Assembly: GCA_903834925.1 (NCBI GenBank)
Contig: CAILLA010000218.1
Location: 1-49,510 of the forward strand
Length of the DNA stretch: 49,510 nucleotides
Origin: an uncultured Schlesneria sp.
GTDB lineage: Bacteria > Planctomycetota > Planctomycetia > Planctomycetales > Planctomycetaceae
Direction of reading: 5' to 3'
The first letter of the stretch is position 1, and the number at the start of each line of letters is the position of its first letter. Positions 1-9,153 of the stretch are shown in pieces. The notes below the pieces were generated by a model that was not told where the DNA came from, did no database searches, and worked only from the letters and a program-made list of their open reading frames with translations. The translations under genes and the position numbers were made by a program.

Positions 1-499
1 CTATCTTACCTAGAAAGGAAACAATCTACATGCCACGACAACCGCCGCTTAAGCACCGTACACACAACGTGTGCCGGCTACCGATGCGCGCCCGCGAAAA
101 CCCCGAAAACCTGACAGAACAACGCTTGTTTAAGGTCTAGAACGCGGCCGTGCTTTGGGACGACGCTTTCGGCGGTTCAAACGGTTCGGCCAACTTGCTG
201 ATTCTTAAAGGCCACGATAGAAAACCGCTTCGGGGATGTGAAAGATTTTGCGGCGGTTTCTTACGATCTTCGCATCGCCCCGAGGTGCGTCAGTTCTGGG
301 GAATTGAAATGCTGGGCGATGATTCGTCGCTGCGGCCCCAGCCGCAGCGACGAATTTAAGTACGATGGCTTTCAGCAACATCGATGAGAAATGCCACGCC
401 CTGCGGTCACTTCGACACAAAAACGATGGCTGGCAATTAACGTAATTTCAACTTGAGAAAGGGAGCTGCGAAATTTCTACGAGGAAAATAACAAGCCAA
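1..499. other. Non-coding start of window
   Basis: No convincing gene is seen here. The short open frames have no recognisable domain and no good ribosome binding site. The stretch holds one strong hairpin (322-355) and, near its end, the likely ribosome binding site of the following gene (458-465). Confidence 0.5.
322..355. repeat. Perfect 14-bp hairpin
   Basis: Arms at 322-335 and 342-355 are perfect inverted complements (attcgtcgctgcgg and its reverse complement) around a 6-nt loop. No T-tract follows, so it is a poor intrinsic terminator. It lies about 115 bp upstream of the DUF1254 gene and could be a REP-like element or an mRNA structure. Confidence 0.6.
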
Positions 500-2017
500 T
501 TGGTCGCGATCATGACACTGACAACAGGCGTCACGATCAGTTTAGTGTTCGCTGACGAACAGCCGCGGAAGTCAGATGGATCAGCCAGGTTGAAGATGAC
601 TACCGAAATCGCGCCGGGGATCGCCTCTCCAGACAAAATCGAGACCCGTCTGGGAACATTGAGCTTTTTCGATGGTGTCCCGGACAAAGCGAGCGCCGAG
701 AAGATCTATGATAACCTCGACTTTCAGCATGCCGTGCAGGCCTATTTACTGGGACTGCCGGTCGTGAACCAGGTGGCCAATCGCGACAACGTCCTCAAAG
801 TGGGGCCAGCGAACGCGACAGTTCCAATCTGGGACAACCTCGTCGACTCCCGAACGGTCGAACTGACCGCCAATGACAACACCCCTTACACATGGTTCTG
901 GTTAGACCTTCGCAAGGGACCGGTTGTGATCGAGGCCCCGCCGAAGGTATTGGGCCTGATCAACGATATCTGGTACCACTGGAACGGGGATATCGGCATC
1001 ACCGGCCCGGATGAGGGGAAGGGAGGCAAGTATCTGCTGCTACCACCTGGTTACAAAGGTGAAGTTCCCGAAGGATACTTTGTGATCAAACCCGGTTCCT
1101 TCAGTGCTTGGGGTGTCTGGCGCAGCTTCGTCGTCGACGGCGACCCTAAGCCCGGCGTTGATGCGGTGAAGAAGTTCACCAAAATCTACCTCCTGTTGGA
1201 AGCGGCAAATCCACCGGCGCTGAAGTTCATCGACATGTCGGGCAAGCCGTTCAACATGGTTGGCCCGGCCGATTATCGCTTCTGGGAGATGCTTCATCAG
1301 GTGGTCCAGGAGGAATCGACCGAAGCGGTCGACGCGACGACGCTCGCCTTGTGGGCATCAGTCGGAATTCGAAAGGGACAACCATTCAAACCCGATGAGC
1401 GGATGAAGAAAATTCTGACCGAGGCCGCTGCCGTCGGTGACGCGACGGGTCGGGCCCTCGCCTACCGGACAAAGGAGAGGACAGCTTACTTCTTCGACGA
1501 TCGTCAGTGGAAGATGCCGTTCATTGGTGGTTACAAGTTCGAGTGGCAGCCGGGGGTGCCGAACCTGGATGCCGCCGCCATGTACTTCTTCGCCGCGACC
1601 GGCGTCACACCCGCGATGGATACGAAGATTGTCGGTCAGGGTTCGACATATCCGTGGACGGCAGTTGATTCTAAAGGGAACGCCCTGGATGGGGGCAAGA
1701 ATTACAAACTTCATCTTCCGCCGAAGATTCCGGTCAAGACGTTCTGGTCTGTTATCGTTTATGACACTCAGACCCGCTCGATGCTGCAAACGGATCAGCA
1801 GTTCCCCAGCGTCAGCAGCCAGAACAAGAAAATTCAGGTGAACGACGACAGCTCGGTCGACTTGTACTTTGGCCCCAAAGCCCCGCCCGGCAAGGAGAAC
1901 AACTGGGTGCAAACCATTCCCGGCAAGGGCTGGTTCACAATCCTGCGACTGTATGGTCCACTGGAGCCGTGGTTCAACAAGACCTGGAAACCCAACGATA
2001 TTGAACTGGTGGAATAG
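500..2017 (+). CDS. DUF1254/DUF1214 family exported protein
   Basis: The protein carries an N-terminal DUF1254 region (the stretch KIYDNLDFQHAVQAYLLGLP is typical) and a C-terminal DUF1214-like region ending in the characteristic block around WFTILRLYGPLEPWF. Family members are secreted or periplasmic proteins of unknown biochemistry, about 450-500 residues; this one is 505. The hydrophobic start followed by FADEQ looks like a signal peptide. The listed start is TTG at 500. A Shine-Dalgarno-like AAAGGGAG at 458-465 is instead well placed for an ATT codon at 473, which would add nine residues including RK and give a better signal peptide. The gene stands alone; the next gene begins 620 bp downstream. 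Confidence 0.85.
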   Translation: MVAIMTLTTGVTISLVFADEQPRKSDGSARLKMTTEIAPGIASPDKIETRLGTLSFFDGVPDKASAEKIYDNLDFQHAVQAYLLGLPVVNQVANRDNVLKVGPANATVPIWDNLVDSRTVELTANDNTPYTWFWLDLRKGPVVIEAPPKVLGLINDIWYHWNGDIGITGPDEGKGGKYLLLPPGYKGEVPEGYFVIKPGSFSAWGVWRSFVVDGDPKPGVDAVKKFTKIYLLLEAANPPALKFIDMSGKPFNMVGPADYRFWEMLHQVVQEESTEAVDATTLALWASVGIRKGQPFKPDERMKKILTEAAAVGDATGRALAYRTKERTAYFFDDRQWKMPFIGGYKFEWQPGVPNLDAAAMYFFAATGVTPAMDTKIVGQGSTYPWTAVDSKGNALDGGKNYKLHLPPKIPVKTFWSVIVYDTQTRSMLQTDQQFPSVSSQNKKIQVNDDSSVDLYFGPKAPPGKENNWVQTIPGKGWFTILRLYGPLEPWFNKTWKPNDIELVE

Positions 2018-2166
2018 TTCCCACGAATCGCAGGAGTAGCCTTATCGCTCCGCCGAGAAGAAAGCCGAATTGCGATTAGCCTTAGAATCCCTTAGGGCTT
2101 TCAAGTGCCAGTCGAGCTATGTTCCAATTCGGCTATCCTCTCGCGGAGAGGCTGTCATTTTTTGTA

Positions 2167-2220
2167 GTGTGGGCTTTAGCCCGCACAAGATGTTGTGTAG
2201 CACGGGCTGAAGCCCATGCT
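2167..2220. repeat. REP-like palindromes (gggctnnagccc type)
   Basis: Two adjacent short palindromes lie here: 2167-2186 (gtgtgggctttagcccgcac) and 2198-2220, with core cacgggctgaagcccatgct. The second is repeated almost exactly at 18959-18980. The surrounding 2018-2639 stretch holds no gene. Confidence 0.6.
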
Positions 2221-2269
2221 GCGGGTTGTGGCTTACCATTCTCAACTTACAAAAACTGACAACCTCGGA

Positions 2270-2382
2270 GCGATGATGCCTACTTTGGTCTGGGGCGAGG
2301 CCTCGCTGGAGTCTTTTCCGAAGCAATGGCTTTGCTGAATTCGAAGAACACTGCTTGAACGAGGACGGTCAAGGAGTGGCAT
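2270..2382 (-). repeat. Degenerate copy of the ~95-bp palindromic element with adjoining module
   Basis: Read on the minus strand, 2382-2308 matches the palindromic element seen at 5332, 9052, 12240, 13910 and 21452 (ccgtcctcgttcaagcagtg, then cgaag...actcc). At the gactcca junction it continues into a module (agcgaggc...cagaccaaagtag, then gcatcatcgctccg) that is also found at the same junction in the 12240 copy. The terminal inverted repeat is eroded. Confidence 0.6.
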
Positions 2383-2639
2383 ATGTCGTCTTCAAAAGTG
2401 ACACTGCACTTAGCGCCGTTGTCACAAACTCGCTCTGCTTGCGGTTTGACTCGACAAATCGTTATCTTCAGACATCCTGTCTGGCGACCCTCGTCTGCAC
2501 CCGATTGGTCGCGTCATGATCAATCGGGACTGGCCGCTGGCAGCACGTAATGTTAACGCAAACCTGATGAGAAAACCGAAACTTCGTCGACGTATCAAAA
2601 CGGCGCGAATTCGACACGGCTTACATTGAAAGGCTCGGC

Positions 2640-3572
2640 ATGCTGGCTGTTGATGTGCAGGAGCTCAAAGTTCGATACGGAAAGCTCGAAGCGGTCAAAG
2701 GGATTACGCTTCAAATTCCGCCAGGAGAAGTCTTCGGGTTCATCGGACCGAACGGGGCAGGGAAGTCGTCGACGATCCGGGTGCTGGCAACCTTGCTGCC
2801 CGACTTTCTGGGCAGTGCCAAAATCATGGATCTCAGCGTTCGGTCTCAGCCACAACTGGTGCGCGAGCAGATTGGATACGTACCCGACTTTTTCGGAGTC
2901 TATGAAGATCTGACGGCACGGGAATATCTCCATTTCTTCGCAGCCGCCTACCGCTTGCCAATGTCCCGACGAAAAGCAGTCGTCGACGACGTGCTGCAAC
3001 TCACCGACCTGACCGGAAAGATCGATTCTCAGGTCGATGCACTCTCTCGCGGAATGAAGCAACGGCTATCATTGGCTCGTGTGTTATTACACGATCCTGC
3101 GGTCCTTTTGCTCGATGAACCCGCATCGGGACTGGACCCGAGAGCACGAATCGAGATGCGTGAACTACTGAAAGCTCTGAAGGAGATGGGCAAGACAATC
3201 ATTATCTCGAGCCATATTCTGCACGAACTGGCACAATTGTGTACTCGCATCGGCATCATCGAAACCGGAAAAATGGTAGCCCAAGGCTCCGTCGCCGAGA
3301 TCTATCAACGACTGGGCGTGCTGAAAATCGTGCATGTGCAAGTCGCCAATCAAACACCCGAATTGATTGCAAAACTACGCACCATTCCGGGTGTCACGCA
3401 TGTCGATGACCAGGTCGATCGTATCTCGATTCGGATTGAAGAGGGGAAATTGGAAGTCGAAGATCTGCACGACTTCATTCATGCGGAAGGGGCACGAATT
3501 CGCATGTTCCAACCCGAAGTCATGGACATGGAAACGGCATTCATGAAGCTCACGGAAGGTCAGACAGCGTGA
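2640..3572 (+). CDS. ABC transporter ATP-binding protein
   Basis: This is the cytoplasmic ATPase subunit of an ABC-2 type exporter. Visible motifs are Walker A GPNGAGKSS (residues 36-44), the ABC signature LSRGMKQRL (about 135-143), Walker B VLLLDEP (155-161) and the switch histidine in ISSH (about 192). At 310 residues it is longer than a bare ATPase, and the last 90 or so residues form the extra C-terminal domain common in the CcmA/NatA/DrrA group. The start ATG at 2640 is preceded by an AAAGG-like site. Its stop overlaps the GTG start of the permease gene (GTGA, 4 nt), so the two are translationally coupled. Nothing nearby identifies the substrate. Confidence 0.93.
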   Translation: MLAVDVQELKVRYGKLEAVKGITLQIPPGEVFGFIGPNGAGKSSTIRVLATLLPDFLGSAKIMDLSVRSQPQLVREQIGYVPDFFGVYEDLTAREYLHFFAAAYRLPMSRRKAVVDDVLQLTDLTGKIDSQVDALSRGMKQRLSLARVLLHDPAVLLLDEPASGLDPRARIEMRELLKALKEMGKTIIISSHILHELAQLCTRIGIIETGKMVAQGSVAEIYQRLGVLKIVHVQVANQTPELIAKLRTIPGVTHVDDQVDRISIRIEEGKLEVEDLHDFIHAEGARIRMFQPEVMDMETAFMKLTEGQTA

Positions 3573-5329
3573 ATCTTCTGGAACGTTACAGCTTGCCACT
3601 GCTGACAAAGGAGTTGATCGAGCAGGCGAACAACAAGCGTACGTTTATTCTGCGAGTGGTTTACGCTGCGGTGCTCTACGGCGCCGCCCTGTGGCAATAC
3701 AGCGATATTAGCAACGGCGGGGAAGCGGCAGGGTTAGTGAACCTTGGAAAGGGACGAGCCTTTTTTCAAATGCTCGTCACTGTCCAGTCGTTTGCAATTA
3801 TGTTTCTACTGCCAGCAATCACATGCGGTGCCTTGACGGTCGAAAAAGAGAAGGACACGCTAGCGCTATTGCTACTGACCAAGCTCAGTTCATGGACAAT
3901 TGTGTTCGAAAAACTGGTCAGTCGCGTGCTGGCCATGGGAACCTACCAGCTTCTGTCGCTCCCGTTGTTTGCGATCGTCTACGGCATGGGGGGCGTCGAA
4001 TTAAGTGGAATCATTCACGCAGTTGTCAGCTTGCTGGCTCTGACGGTCGTCGTCGCTTCCGTTTCGATTCTGTGTTCGACGTGGTTTCGCACGACCGCCG
4101 AAGCGTTCATCATGTCGTATGTCATCCTGTTTGTCTTCGGTTGCAGCCTCGCGGCGAACATCGAATACACGAGAATCCATACTCTCAGGATGAATCAAAA
4201 TCGCAACTACGTGACCCCGTTCTGGCAGGCATTCACCGCAGCGCTTTCGACCGATACTGCAATCGCGATGCAAGCCTTCGCCTTTTGTCTGGTGTGTATG
4301 CTGATTGCATCAAGATTCCTGTTCGCCAGAGCATTTGTTTCTCCGAGAAACATTCTTTTAGAAATATTCCAGCGAGCAGATCGCTTTTTCAACGACTTGA
4401 ACACGTCGACTACGGGCGGCATCGTACTGGTACCCGATCGCGATACGCTGCCAGTATTTCAACCGATCACCTGGCGCGAAACACGAAAAAAGTCGCTCGG
4501 GACGTTTCGATACCAGTTCCGAATTCTGATGTTTCTGCTGGCTCCGCTGGTCCTGGTCATTGCGGCGATTTTGAGCGAAGGCCGAAACGATTTCACCAGT
4601 CCCTTTCGCGGGTTTCCAGCATTCTTCTGGTTTGTTTCCGTGATCTGCCTGACGATTCATTCGACGGGGGTCATTCCTGCTGAACGCATTCGCCAGACAC
4701 TGGATGTGCTGCTGGTCTCACCATTAACTCCGTCCGACATCGTGCTGGAAAAGCTGTCTGGAGTTCGTCGGTTGATCAAAATCTTGACGGTTCCGTTCGC
4801 CGTTCTGGTTGTTTTCCAGGCCATTTGGACGGGGTACGTTCTTCAAGGGGCAACCCAAACAAGCTATCGTAGTATTAATTTCTGGCTCGAACTGGTCACC
4901 GCATCCTTAGTACCGCTCTTTTATATGCCAATCATCATGTGGGTCGGTTTCCAATTTGGACTTCGTTTGCGGAATCAGATTCAGGCAATTCTGGCAACGT
5001 TTACGGCCGTCGTTTTAGCGTGCATCATCCCTTTCATGATTGTCCCCTTCATCCTCAGTCTTCCCTTCGGCTTAAGGTATCATTCAGAAATATCGTTATT
5101 CAAATGGATCAGCCCACTGCAAATGGCTTTCCCAACGACAGTTTTCGGACCGGGTTACAAACTCTTCGAGGAAAACACGCTGTTGGCATGGGCGGTTGTC
5201 GTCGTCCATTTTACGGTGTACGGGACCATCTGGTGGTGGCTGCGACGGAATGTACTTCTTGCGTTTTCAAACGTTGTGCGTCGCATGGAACCAGACAGCA
5301 ATAATCGACTAAGCGGTGCCAAATTATGA
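3569..5329 (+). CDS. ABC-2 type transporter permease, duplicated
   Basis: Membrane partner of the preceding ATPase, starting at a GTG that overlaps its stop codon. The 586 residues contain about a dozen hydrophobic segments. The cytoplasmic motif typical of ABC-2 permeases appears twice: EKEKDTLALLLLTKLSSWTI near residue 90 and AERIRQTLDVLLVSPLTPSD near residue 372. The protein therefore looks like two permease halves fused in one chain, which could pair with an ATPase homodimer. The substrate is unknown; gliding, drug or polysaccharide export are all possible for this family. A palindromic repeat begins 3 bp after the stop. Confidence 0.88.
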   Translation: MNLLERYSLPLLTKELIEQANNKRTFILRVVYAAVLYGAALWQYSDISNGGEAAGLVNLGKGRAFFQMLVTVQSFAIMFLLPAITCGALTVEKEKDTLALLLLTKLSSWTIVFEKLVSRVLAMGTYQLLSLPLFAIVYGMGGVELSGIIHAVVSLLALTVVVASVSILCSTWFRTTAEAFIMSYVILFVFGCSLAANIEYTRIHTLRMNQNRNYVTPFWQAFTAALSTDTAIAMQAFAFCLVCMLIASRFLFARAFVSPRNILLEIFQRADRFFNDLNTSTTGGIVLVPDRDTLPVFQPITWRETRKKSLGTFRYQFRILMFLLAPLVLVIAAILSEGRNDFTSPFRGFPAFFWFVSVICLTIHSTGVIPAERIRQTLDVLLVSPLTPSDIVLEKLSGVRRLIKILTVPFAVLVVFQAIWTGYVLQGATQTSYRSINFWLELVTASLVPLFYMPIIMWVGFQFGLRLRNQIQAILATFTAVVLACIIPFMIVPFILSLPFGLRYHSEISLFKWISPLQMAFPTTVFGPGYKLFEENTLLAWAVVVVHFTVYGTIWWWLRRNVLLAFSNVVRRMEPDSNNRLSGAKL

Positions 5330-5331
5330 GT

Positions 5332-5420
5332 GTGCCACTGCTTAACCGTCTTCGGTTAAGCAGTGTTCTTTGAACATGACGAAGCCACTGTGTCGGAGAA
5401 GACTCTGATGCAGTGGCACA
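5332..5420 (+). repeat. Palindromic element copy (PE, ~89 bp)
   Basis: Bounded by tgtgccactg and its inverse cagtggcaca. Inside is a second hairpin, cttaaccgtcttcggttaag. The copy abuts the stop of the permease gene and separates it from the convergent lipoprotein gene, so it may also serve as a bidirectional terminator. Related copies are at 2308, 9052, 12240, 13910 and 21452. Confidence 0.8.
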
Positions 5421-5454
5421 GGCTCCCGACTTTCTACCGTAATCCGAACAGACA

Positions 5455-6741
5455 TCATCCGCCTAATGGAAGCGTAAGCAACGGACCTGCCGGCTTGCCG
5501 TCCGCCTCTTGAACTGCAAAAAGAATCTCGTAAATCGCCATCACCGCTCGAGAATGGACGTCGTCCGACGCAACGTAGTACCAATAGCCTCGGTACTTCA
5601 CGGCGATTTCTGATTTTTTTGGCCGATGACGGCTGCAACAGACTTGAAACAGTCCTTCTGTCACCTGAGTCCAGTCGTAAAGCTGACCCGTTTCATCGGG
5701 CGTCATCGGTGCGATCCCACAAGTCACATGTTCGTCGGGAACGCAAACCCCTTTTGACAGAAATACGCCGATTTGAAGCATCGAGCGCATGTTCACGAAA
5801 ATCGTGTCACCCGCGCCGATATCAAGCTCGTCCGGTACATCATGTTTTCGTTCGGGATGATCTCCGCTTAACTCCGATTTGATTTTATAGATCGTCAAAC
5901 CTGGTTTTAGGCGAAAAATGCGAGCAAACTCCAGGATCTCCGGTGCATTTCGATCTTGTTCGCGCACCCGCAGGATCAGTGTCCGTTCTCGTTTTCTGAC
6001 AGTCATTCGATCGTCAACGTCTTTGCGGAAGACGTAATTTTCCTTGGCCGCGTTGACCAGATCGCCGCCTCGCACCCGCTGAATCGGAATCGAGTCCGAC
6101 GCATCGTCAGTCTCTTCAAATTTTCGCACCGTCAACTCGATCGCACCGCGATGCTCAAGTGACGTTAGGAGTTGTACGCCACGTCGGAACTCCGTGTTGT
6201 TATCTGGCGAACTCGGAGTCATCGCGATGGCCCGAGTCGCGTTGGGAACGTCGTTGATGTCGTTGACCGCCATCAGGAAGAACTGTTCAATATTGGCACC
6301 GGCATTCACAACGCTGAATAATTCAGCCGATAGGGGAGTCAGCAATGCTTTGGCAATTTCCTGACCACTACGCGGGTGAAAACTTAACGTTGGAGCATCG
6401 CGAACAAACAGCTCCCCCAGCCCAAGGTTACTAAAACCAGGGCCGGCACCGTCCAGGCCGTAACTATAATTGCCTCGTCCAGAAACCTCGAACTGGCTGG
6501 TGATATTGTTGAGATCAATGAAAATTGGCGAATCGGCGTACCGGAGTCGAACGATATTCAGCAAGATCTGCTCGTCGTTGGTTTTCCGATAGACTTCGTT
6601 ATATCGTGTACGGGTCAGACTGACCGCTGTCGGGCCAAGACATCCGTTTGCAGATATCGAAACGGCAATCGCCAGAACAAGGCGCAGGACAATGCCGCCC
6701 GGCTCGAGATCGCGTCGTCGTTTGATTTGCGGTTGCGACAT
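5455..6741 (-). CDS. Conserved lipoprotein of unknown function
   Basis: The 428-residue protein begins with an arginine-rich n-region, a hydrophobic stretch and a lipobox-like SANGC with Cys34 as the likely lipidated residue, so it should be anchored in a membrane facing outward. The region just after it (YNEVYRKTNDEQILLNIVRL, then RYADSPIFIDLNNITSQF) resembles a family of bacterial outer-envelope lipoproteins I know only as hypothetical. No catalytic motif is visible. The ATG start is at 6741. It is transcribed toward the ABC transporter genes and has no operon partner. Confidence 0.7.
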   Translation of the reverse strand: MSQPQIKRRRDLEPGGIVLRLVLAIAVSISANGCLGPTAVSLTRTRYNEVYRKTNDEQILLNIVRLRYADSPIFIDLNNITSQFEVSGRGNYSYGLDGAGPGFSNLGLGELFVRDAPTLSFHPRSGQEIAKALLTPLSAELFSVVNAGANIEQFFLMAVNDINDVPNATRAIAMTPSSPDNNTEFRRGVQLLTSLEHRGAIELTVRKFEETDDASDSIPIQRVRGGDLVNAAKENYVFRKDVDDRMTVRKRERTLILRVREQDRNAPEILEFARIFRLKPGLTIYKIKSELSGDHPERKHDVPDELDIGAGDTIFVNMRSMLQIGVFLSKGVCVPDEHVTCGIAPMTPDETGQLYDWTQVTEGLFQVCCSRHRPKKSEIAVKYRGYWYYVASDDVHSRAVMAIYEILFAVQEADGKPAGPLLTLPLGG

Positions 6742-7239
6742 GCGGCAATACCAATCGGTTGAACTGTTCCGCTGAACCGTTCGGGCATGATCACCGAGAG
6801 TCGCAGCTCGTACATCGCGCCAAATTGGAAACCCTCACTCTGTATTTCGTCAGCGTGACCGAAAAACTTGACTCAATCGGCATAAATTGCATGAACCTCA
6901 CAAACAGACCCAAACGTGAAAGATTACCGAGTTGCTGGGAGGACCCTAACGATCCTGAGTGCCGTTTAAGAATTTCATGATTCGACCCGGCAAGACTGAG
7001 GCATGTTGTCGAATTCTGGTTTCCTGAAACGCCGATTGAGAATCTAACTGTTCAAGAGGTCGCGGTGTTTTCGTGGCCAGATCATCGGCCACTGATTTCA
7101 TTAAACGAGGAATTCTTGTTTTTTTCATCAAAGTCTGGTGTTTGACCCCTTGATGTTGTCAGAATAAATAGAGTGACGTCGGCAGAAGTTCGCCGACCCC
7201 TTGCCAACCCAGTTTTTTGTATCGAGCGGAGTTCGACAA
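6742..7239. other. Divergent intergenic region
   Basis: This stretch of about 500 bp lies between the divergently transcribed lipoprotein gene and the HTH/Asp-Ser repeat gene. No gene or clear repeat is seen. It should hold promoters for both genes; a weak sigma-70-like candidate is listed at 7142-7170. Confidence 0.5.
7142..7170 (+). promoter_or_regulatory. Possible promoter of the Asp-Ser repeat gene
   Basis: TTGACC at 7142-7147 and a weak AT-rich -10 (TAAATA, 7165-7170) are separated by 17 bp and lie about 70 bp before the chosen start. The -10 match is poor, so this is only a candidate. Confidence 0.25.
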
Positions 7240-9021
7240 ATGGCCCCGAATAAGAAATACCTGAGCCTGGAAGAAGCGGCTGCTCAGATCGGGATCAAGA
7301 CAGAAGAATTAATCCGCCTGCGAGAAAAAGGTGAGGTCCGCGGTTTTGCAGACCGCGGGACCTGGAAGTTCAAGGCCGATGATGTGGCCGAGTATCGACG
7401 TCGTCAACAACCGGATTCAGATCCGGATCTTCAAATCATTGACGACTTTAGCGATGACGATGACGTTGGCAAACAGGCAACCGTGATCCGTAAAGGGGGC
7501 AGCAAATCCGATAGCGATGTTCGTCTGGTTTCAGAAGACGATCAGAAAAAGAGTCGCCTGACGGGAAGTAGTGCTGAACTTCCTACCATTGGCCTGCATG
7601 ATTCCGACAGCGACGTCCGTCTTGTTGAACCTTCTAAAAGTATCGCTCAGGGAAGCGACAGCGATGTCACACTTGTTATCCCTCAAAAAGGTTTAAAGTC
7701 CGATTCTGACAGCGACGTCCGCATGGTTGACCTGCCGGGTTCTCGGGCGGATTCGAAGTCAGGTTCGCCCACCGATACCGACAGCGACATTCGATTGTCA
7801 CCATTTTCTGACAGCGACAGCGACGTCCAACTCATCGGCCCCAAATCAAAAGGTGGCAAGCCAGGAAGCGACAGCGATGTGGCATTGTTCCCAAATCGCT
7901 CCAAAACATCGGCGAAGTCCGACATCGGTGAGAAAACTCAGGACATGGGGCCACCGAGTTCCGGCATCGATTTCGATTTGATCGACTCGGATCAGTCAGA
8001 CTCGGTCCTGCTCGACGGAGACGATTCTTCGATTACTCTTTCCGGTGACAGCGGGATCCAATTGGCAGGGGCTGATAGCGGTATCCGTCTGGGCGGCGAC
8101 AGTGGTATCCGCCTGAGCGGCGATAGCAGCATTCGATTAAGCGGTGACAGCGGAATTCGGCTTGGTGTCGACAGTGGAATCCGGCTCGGCGGTGACAGTG
8201 GGATTCGCCTGAGCGACGATAGTGGAGTCCAGCTCAAGAAACCCGCCGACAGTGGGATTTCGCTGGAAGGTGCCGACAGTGGAGTTCGCCTTGCCGACAG
8301 CGGGATCAATTTGGGTGAAGAAAGCGGCCTTCGAATGAAGCCCGCCAGCAGCAAGATCAAGAATGGGGACAGCAGTAAAAAACTGAAGGGCTCGAAAAAG
8401 CCGGTGCAGGACGATCTTGAATCGACGTTGCCGATGTCGCTCGGGCCTCTCAGCGACGACGATCTTGGCTCGACGTCCCCTCTATTGCCGTCGATCAGCG
8501 ATGATGATTTGAGTGCAGCCGAACTTGATCTGTTCAATCCCGGCGACACATCCGAGCTTCAGTCAATGGGCGACTTGGAACAAAATGTCGTCATGTTCGA
8601 CGACGACGACGAAGACGCACCGCCCGTTTCCAGTAAGAAGAAACAGAAGACGGTTGAAGAAAGCATCTTCGAAATCGATGAAGTCGAAGATGAATCGATG
8701 GAAGAATTAGAGGTCTCGGACGAAGATCTCAGCGGCGAAAATGAGATCGACGATCTGGCGTTTGATGACGACGATGTCGATTCCGATGATAGTTTTTCGG
8801 CGGGTTCCAGCAAGCTTGGTATGGGAGGTGGACAGAAAGTTCCCGTTCTGCAAGAAGCGGAATGGAGTGCCGGATTCTGTTCGCTGCTTTTCGCGTCAAT
8901 ATTATTTCTGGCCACTGGTTCTTGGATGGCCGCAGATCTGCTGCGCGTGGTCTGGTCAAAAGGAGAGGATTCTCCGATTTACCCAGGCATCGCCGGTATC
9001 CTGGCATCATTCTGGAAATGA
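7240..9021 (+). CDS. HTH-domain protein with Asp-Ser repeats and C-terminal membrane segment
   Basis: Residues 1-50 form a MerR/excisionase-like helix-turn-helix (YLSLEEAAAQIGIKTEELIR ... RGTWKF). A very acidic, low-complexity region follows: seven SDSDV(R/T/Q/A)L units between residues about 90 and 215, then about twelve DSGI(R/Q/S)L units between about 268 and 366, then Asp/Glu-rich sequence. Near the C-terminus (about 545-570) is one clear transmembrane segment, with a shorter hydrophobic tail after it. The ATG at 7240 is preferred over an upstream TTG at 7201 because a GAGCGGAG ribosome binding site precedes it; this gives 593 residues. The layout suggests a membrane-tethered DNA- or protein-binding factor, but the function is unknown. 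Confidence 0.8.
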   Translation: MAPNKKYLSLEEAAAQIGIKTEELIRLREKGEVRGFADRGTWKFKADDVAEYRRRQQPDSDPDLQIIDDFSDDDDVGKQATVIRKGGSKSDSDVRLVSEDDQKKSRLTGSSAELPTIGLHDSDSDVRLVEPSKSIAQGSDSDVTLVIPQKGLKSDSDSDVRMVDLPGSRADSKSGSPTDTDSDIRLSPFSDSDSDVQLIGPKSKGGKPGSDSDVALFPNRSKTSAKSDIGEKTQDMGPPSSGIDFDLIDSDQSDSVLLDGDDSSITLSGDSGIQLAGADSGIRLGGDSGIRLSGDSSIRLSGDSGIRLGVDSGIRLGGDSGIRLSDDSGVQLKKPADSGISLEGADSGVRLADSGINLGEESGLRMKPASSKIKNGDSSKKLKGSKKPVQDDLESTLPMSLGPLSDDDLGSTSPLLPSISDDDLSAAELDLFNPGDTSELQSMGDLEQNVVMFDDDDEDAPPVSSKKKQKTVEESIFEIDEVEDESMEELEVSDEDLSGENEIDDLAFDDDDVDSDDSFSAGSSKLGMGGGQKVPVLQEAEWSAGFCSLLFASILFLATGSWMAADLLRVVWSKGEDSPIYPGIAGILASFWK

Positions 9022-9051
9022 TGCGGCAACGCGAATCGTTAATGAAGTCAC

Positions 9052-9150
9052 GTGCCACTGCTTGACCGTCCTCGGTCAAGCAGTGCTCTTCGAACAGCAT
9101 GTAAGGCAACGAAGCCACTGCGTCTCCGAAGACTCCGACACAGTGGCACA
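9052..9150 (+). repeat. Palindromic element copy (PE, 99 bp)
   Basis: Starts gtgccactgcttgaccgtcc and ends cagtggcaca. The inner arm cttgaccgtcctcggtcaag is a strong hairpin. It sits between the 3' ends of two convergent genes. Confidence 0.85.
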
Positions 9151-9153
9151 GGA

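Noticed and set aside
7992-8549. 185-aa minus-strand frame
   Set aside because: It is the antisense reading of the Asp-Ser repeats, giving a Pro/Ser-rich artefact.
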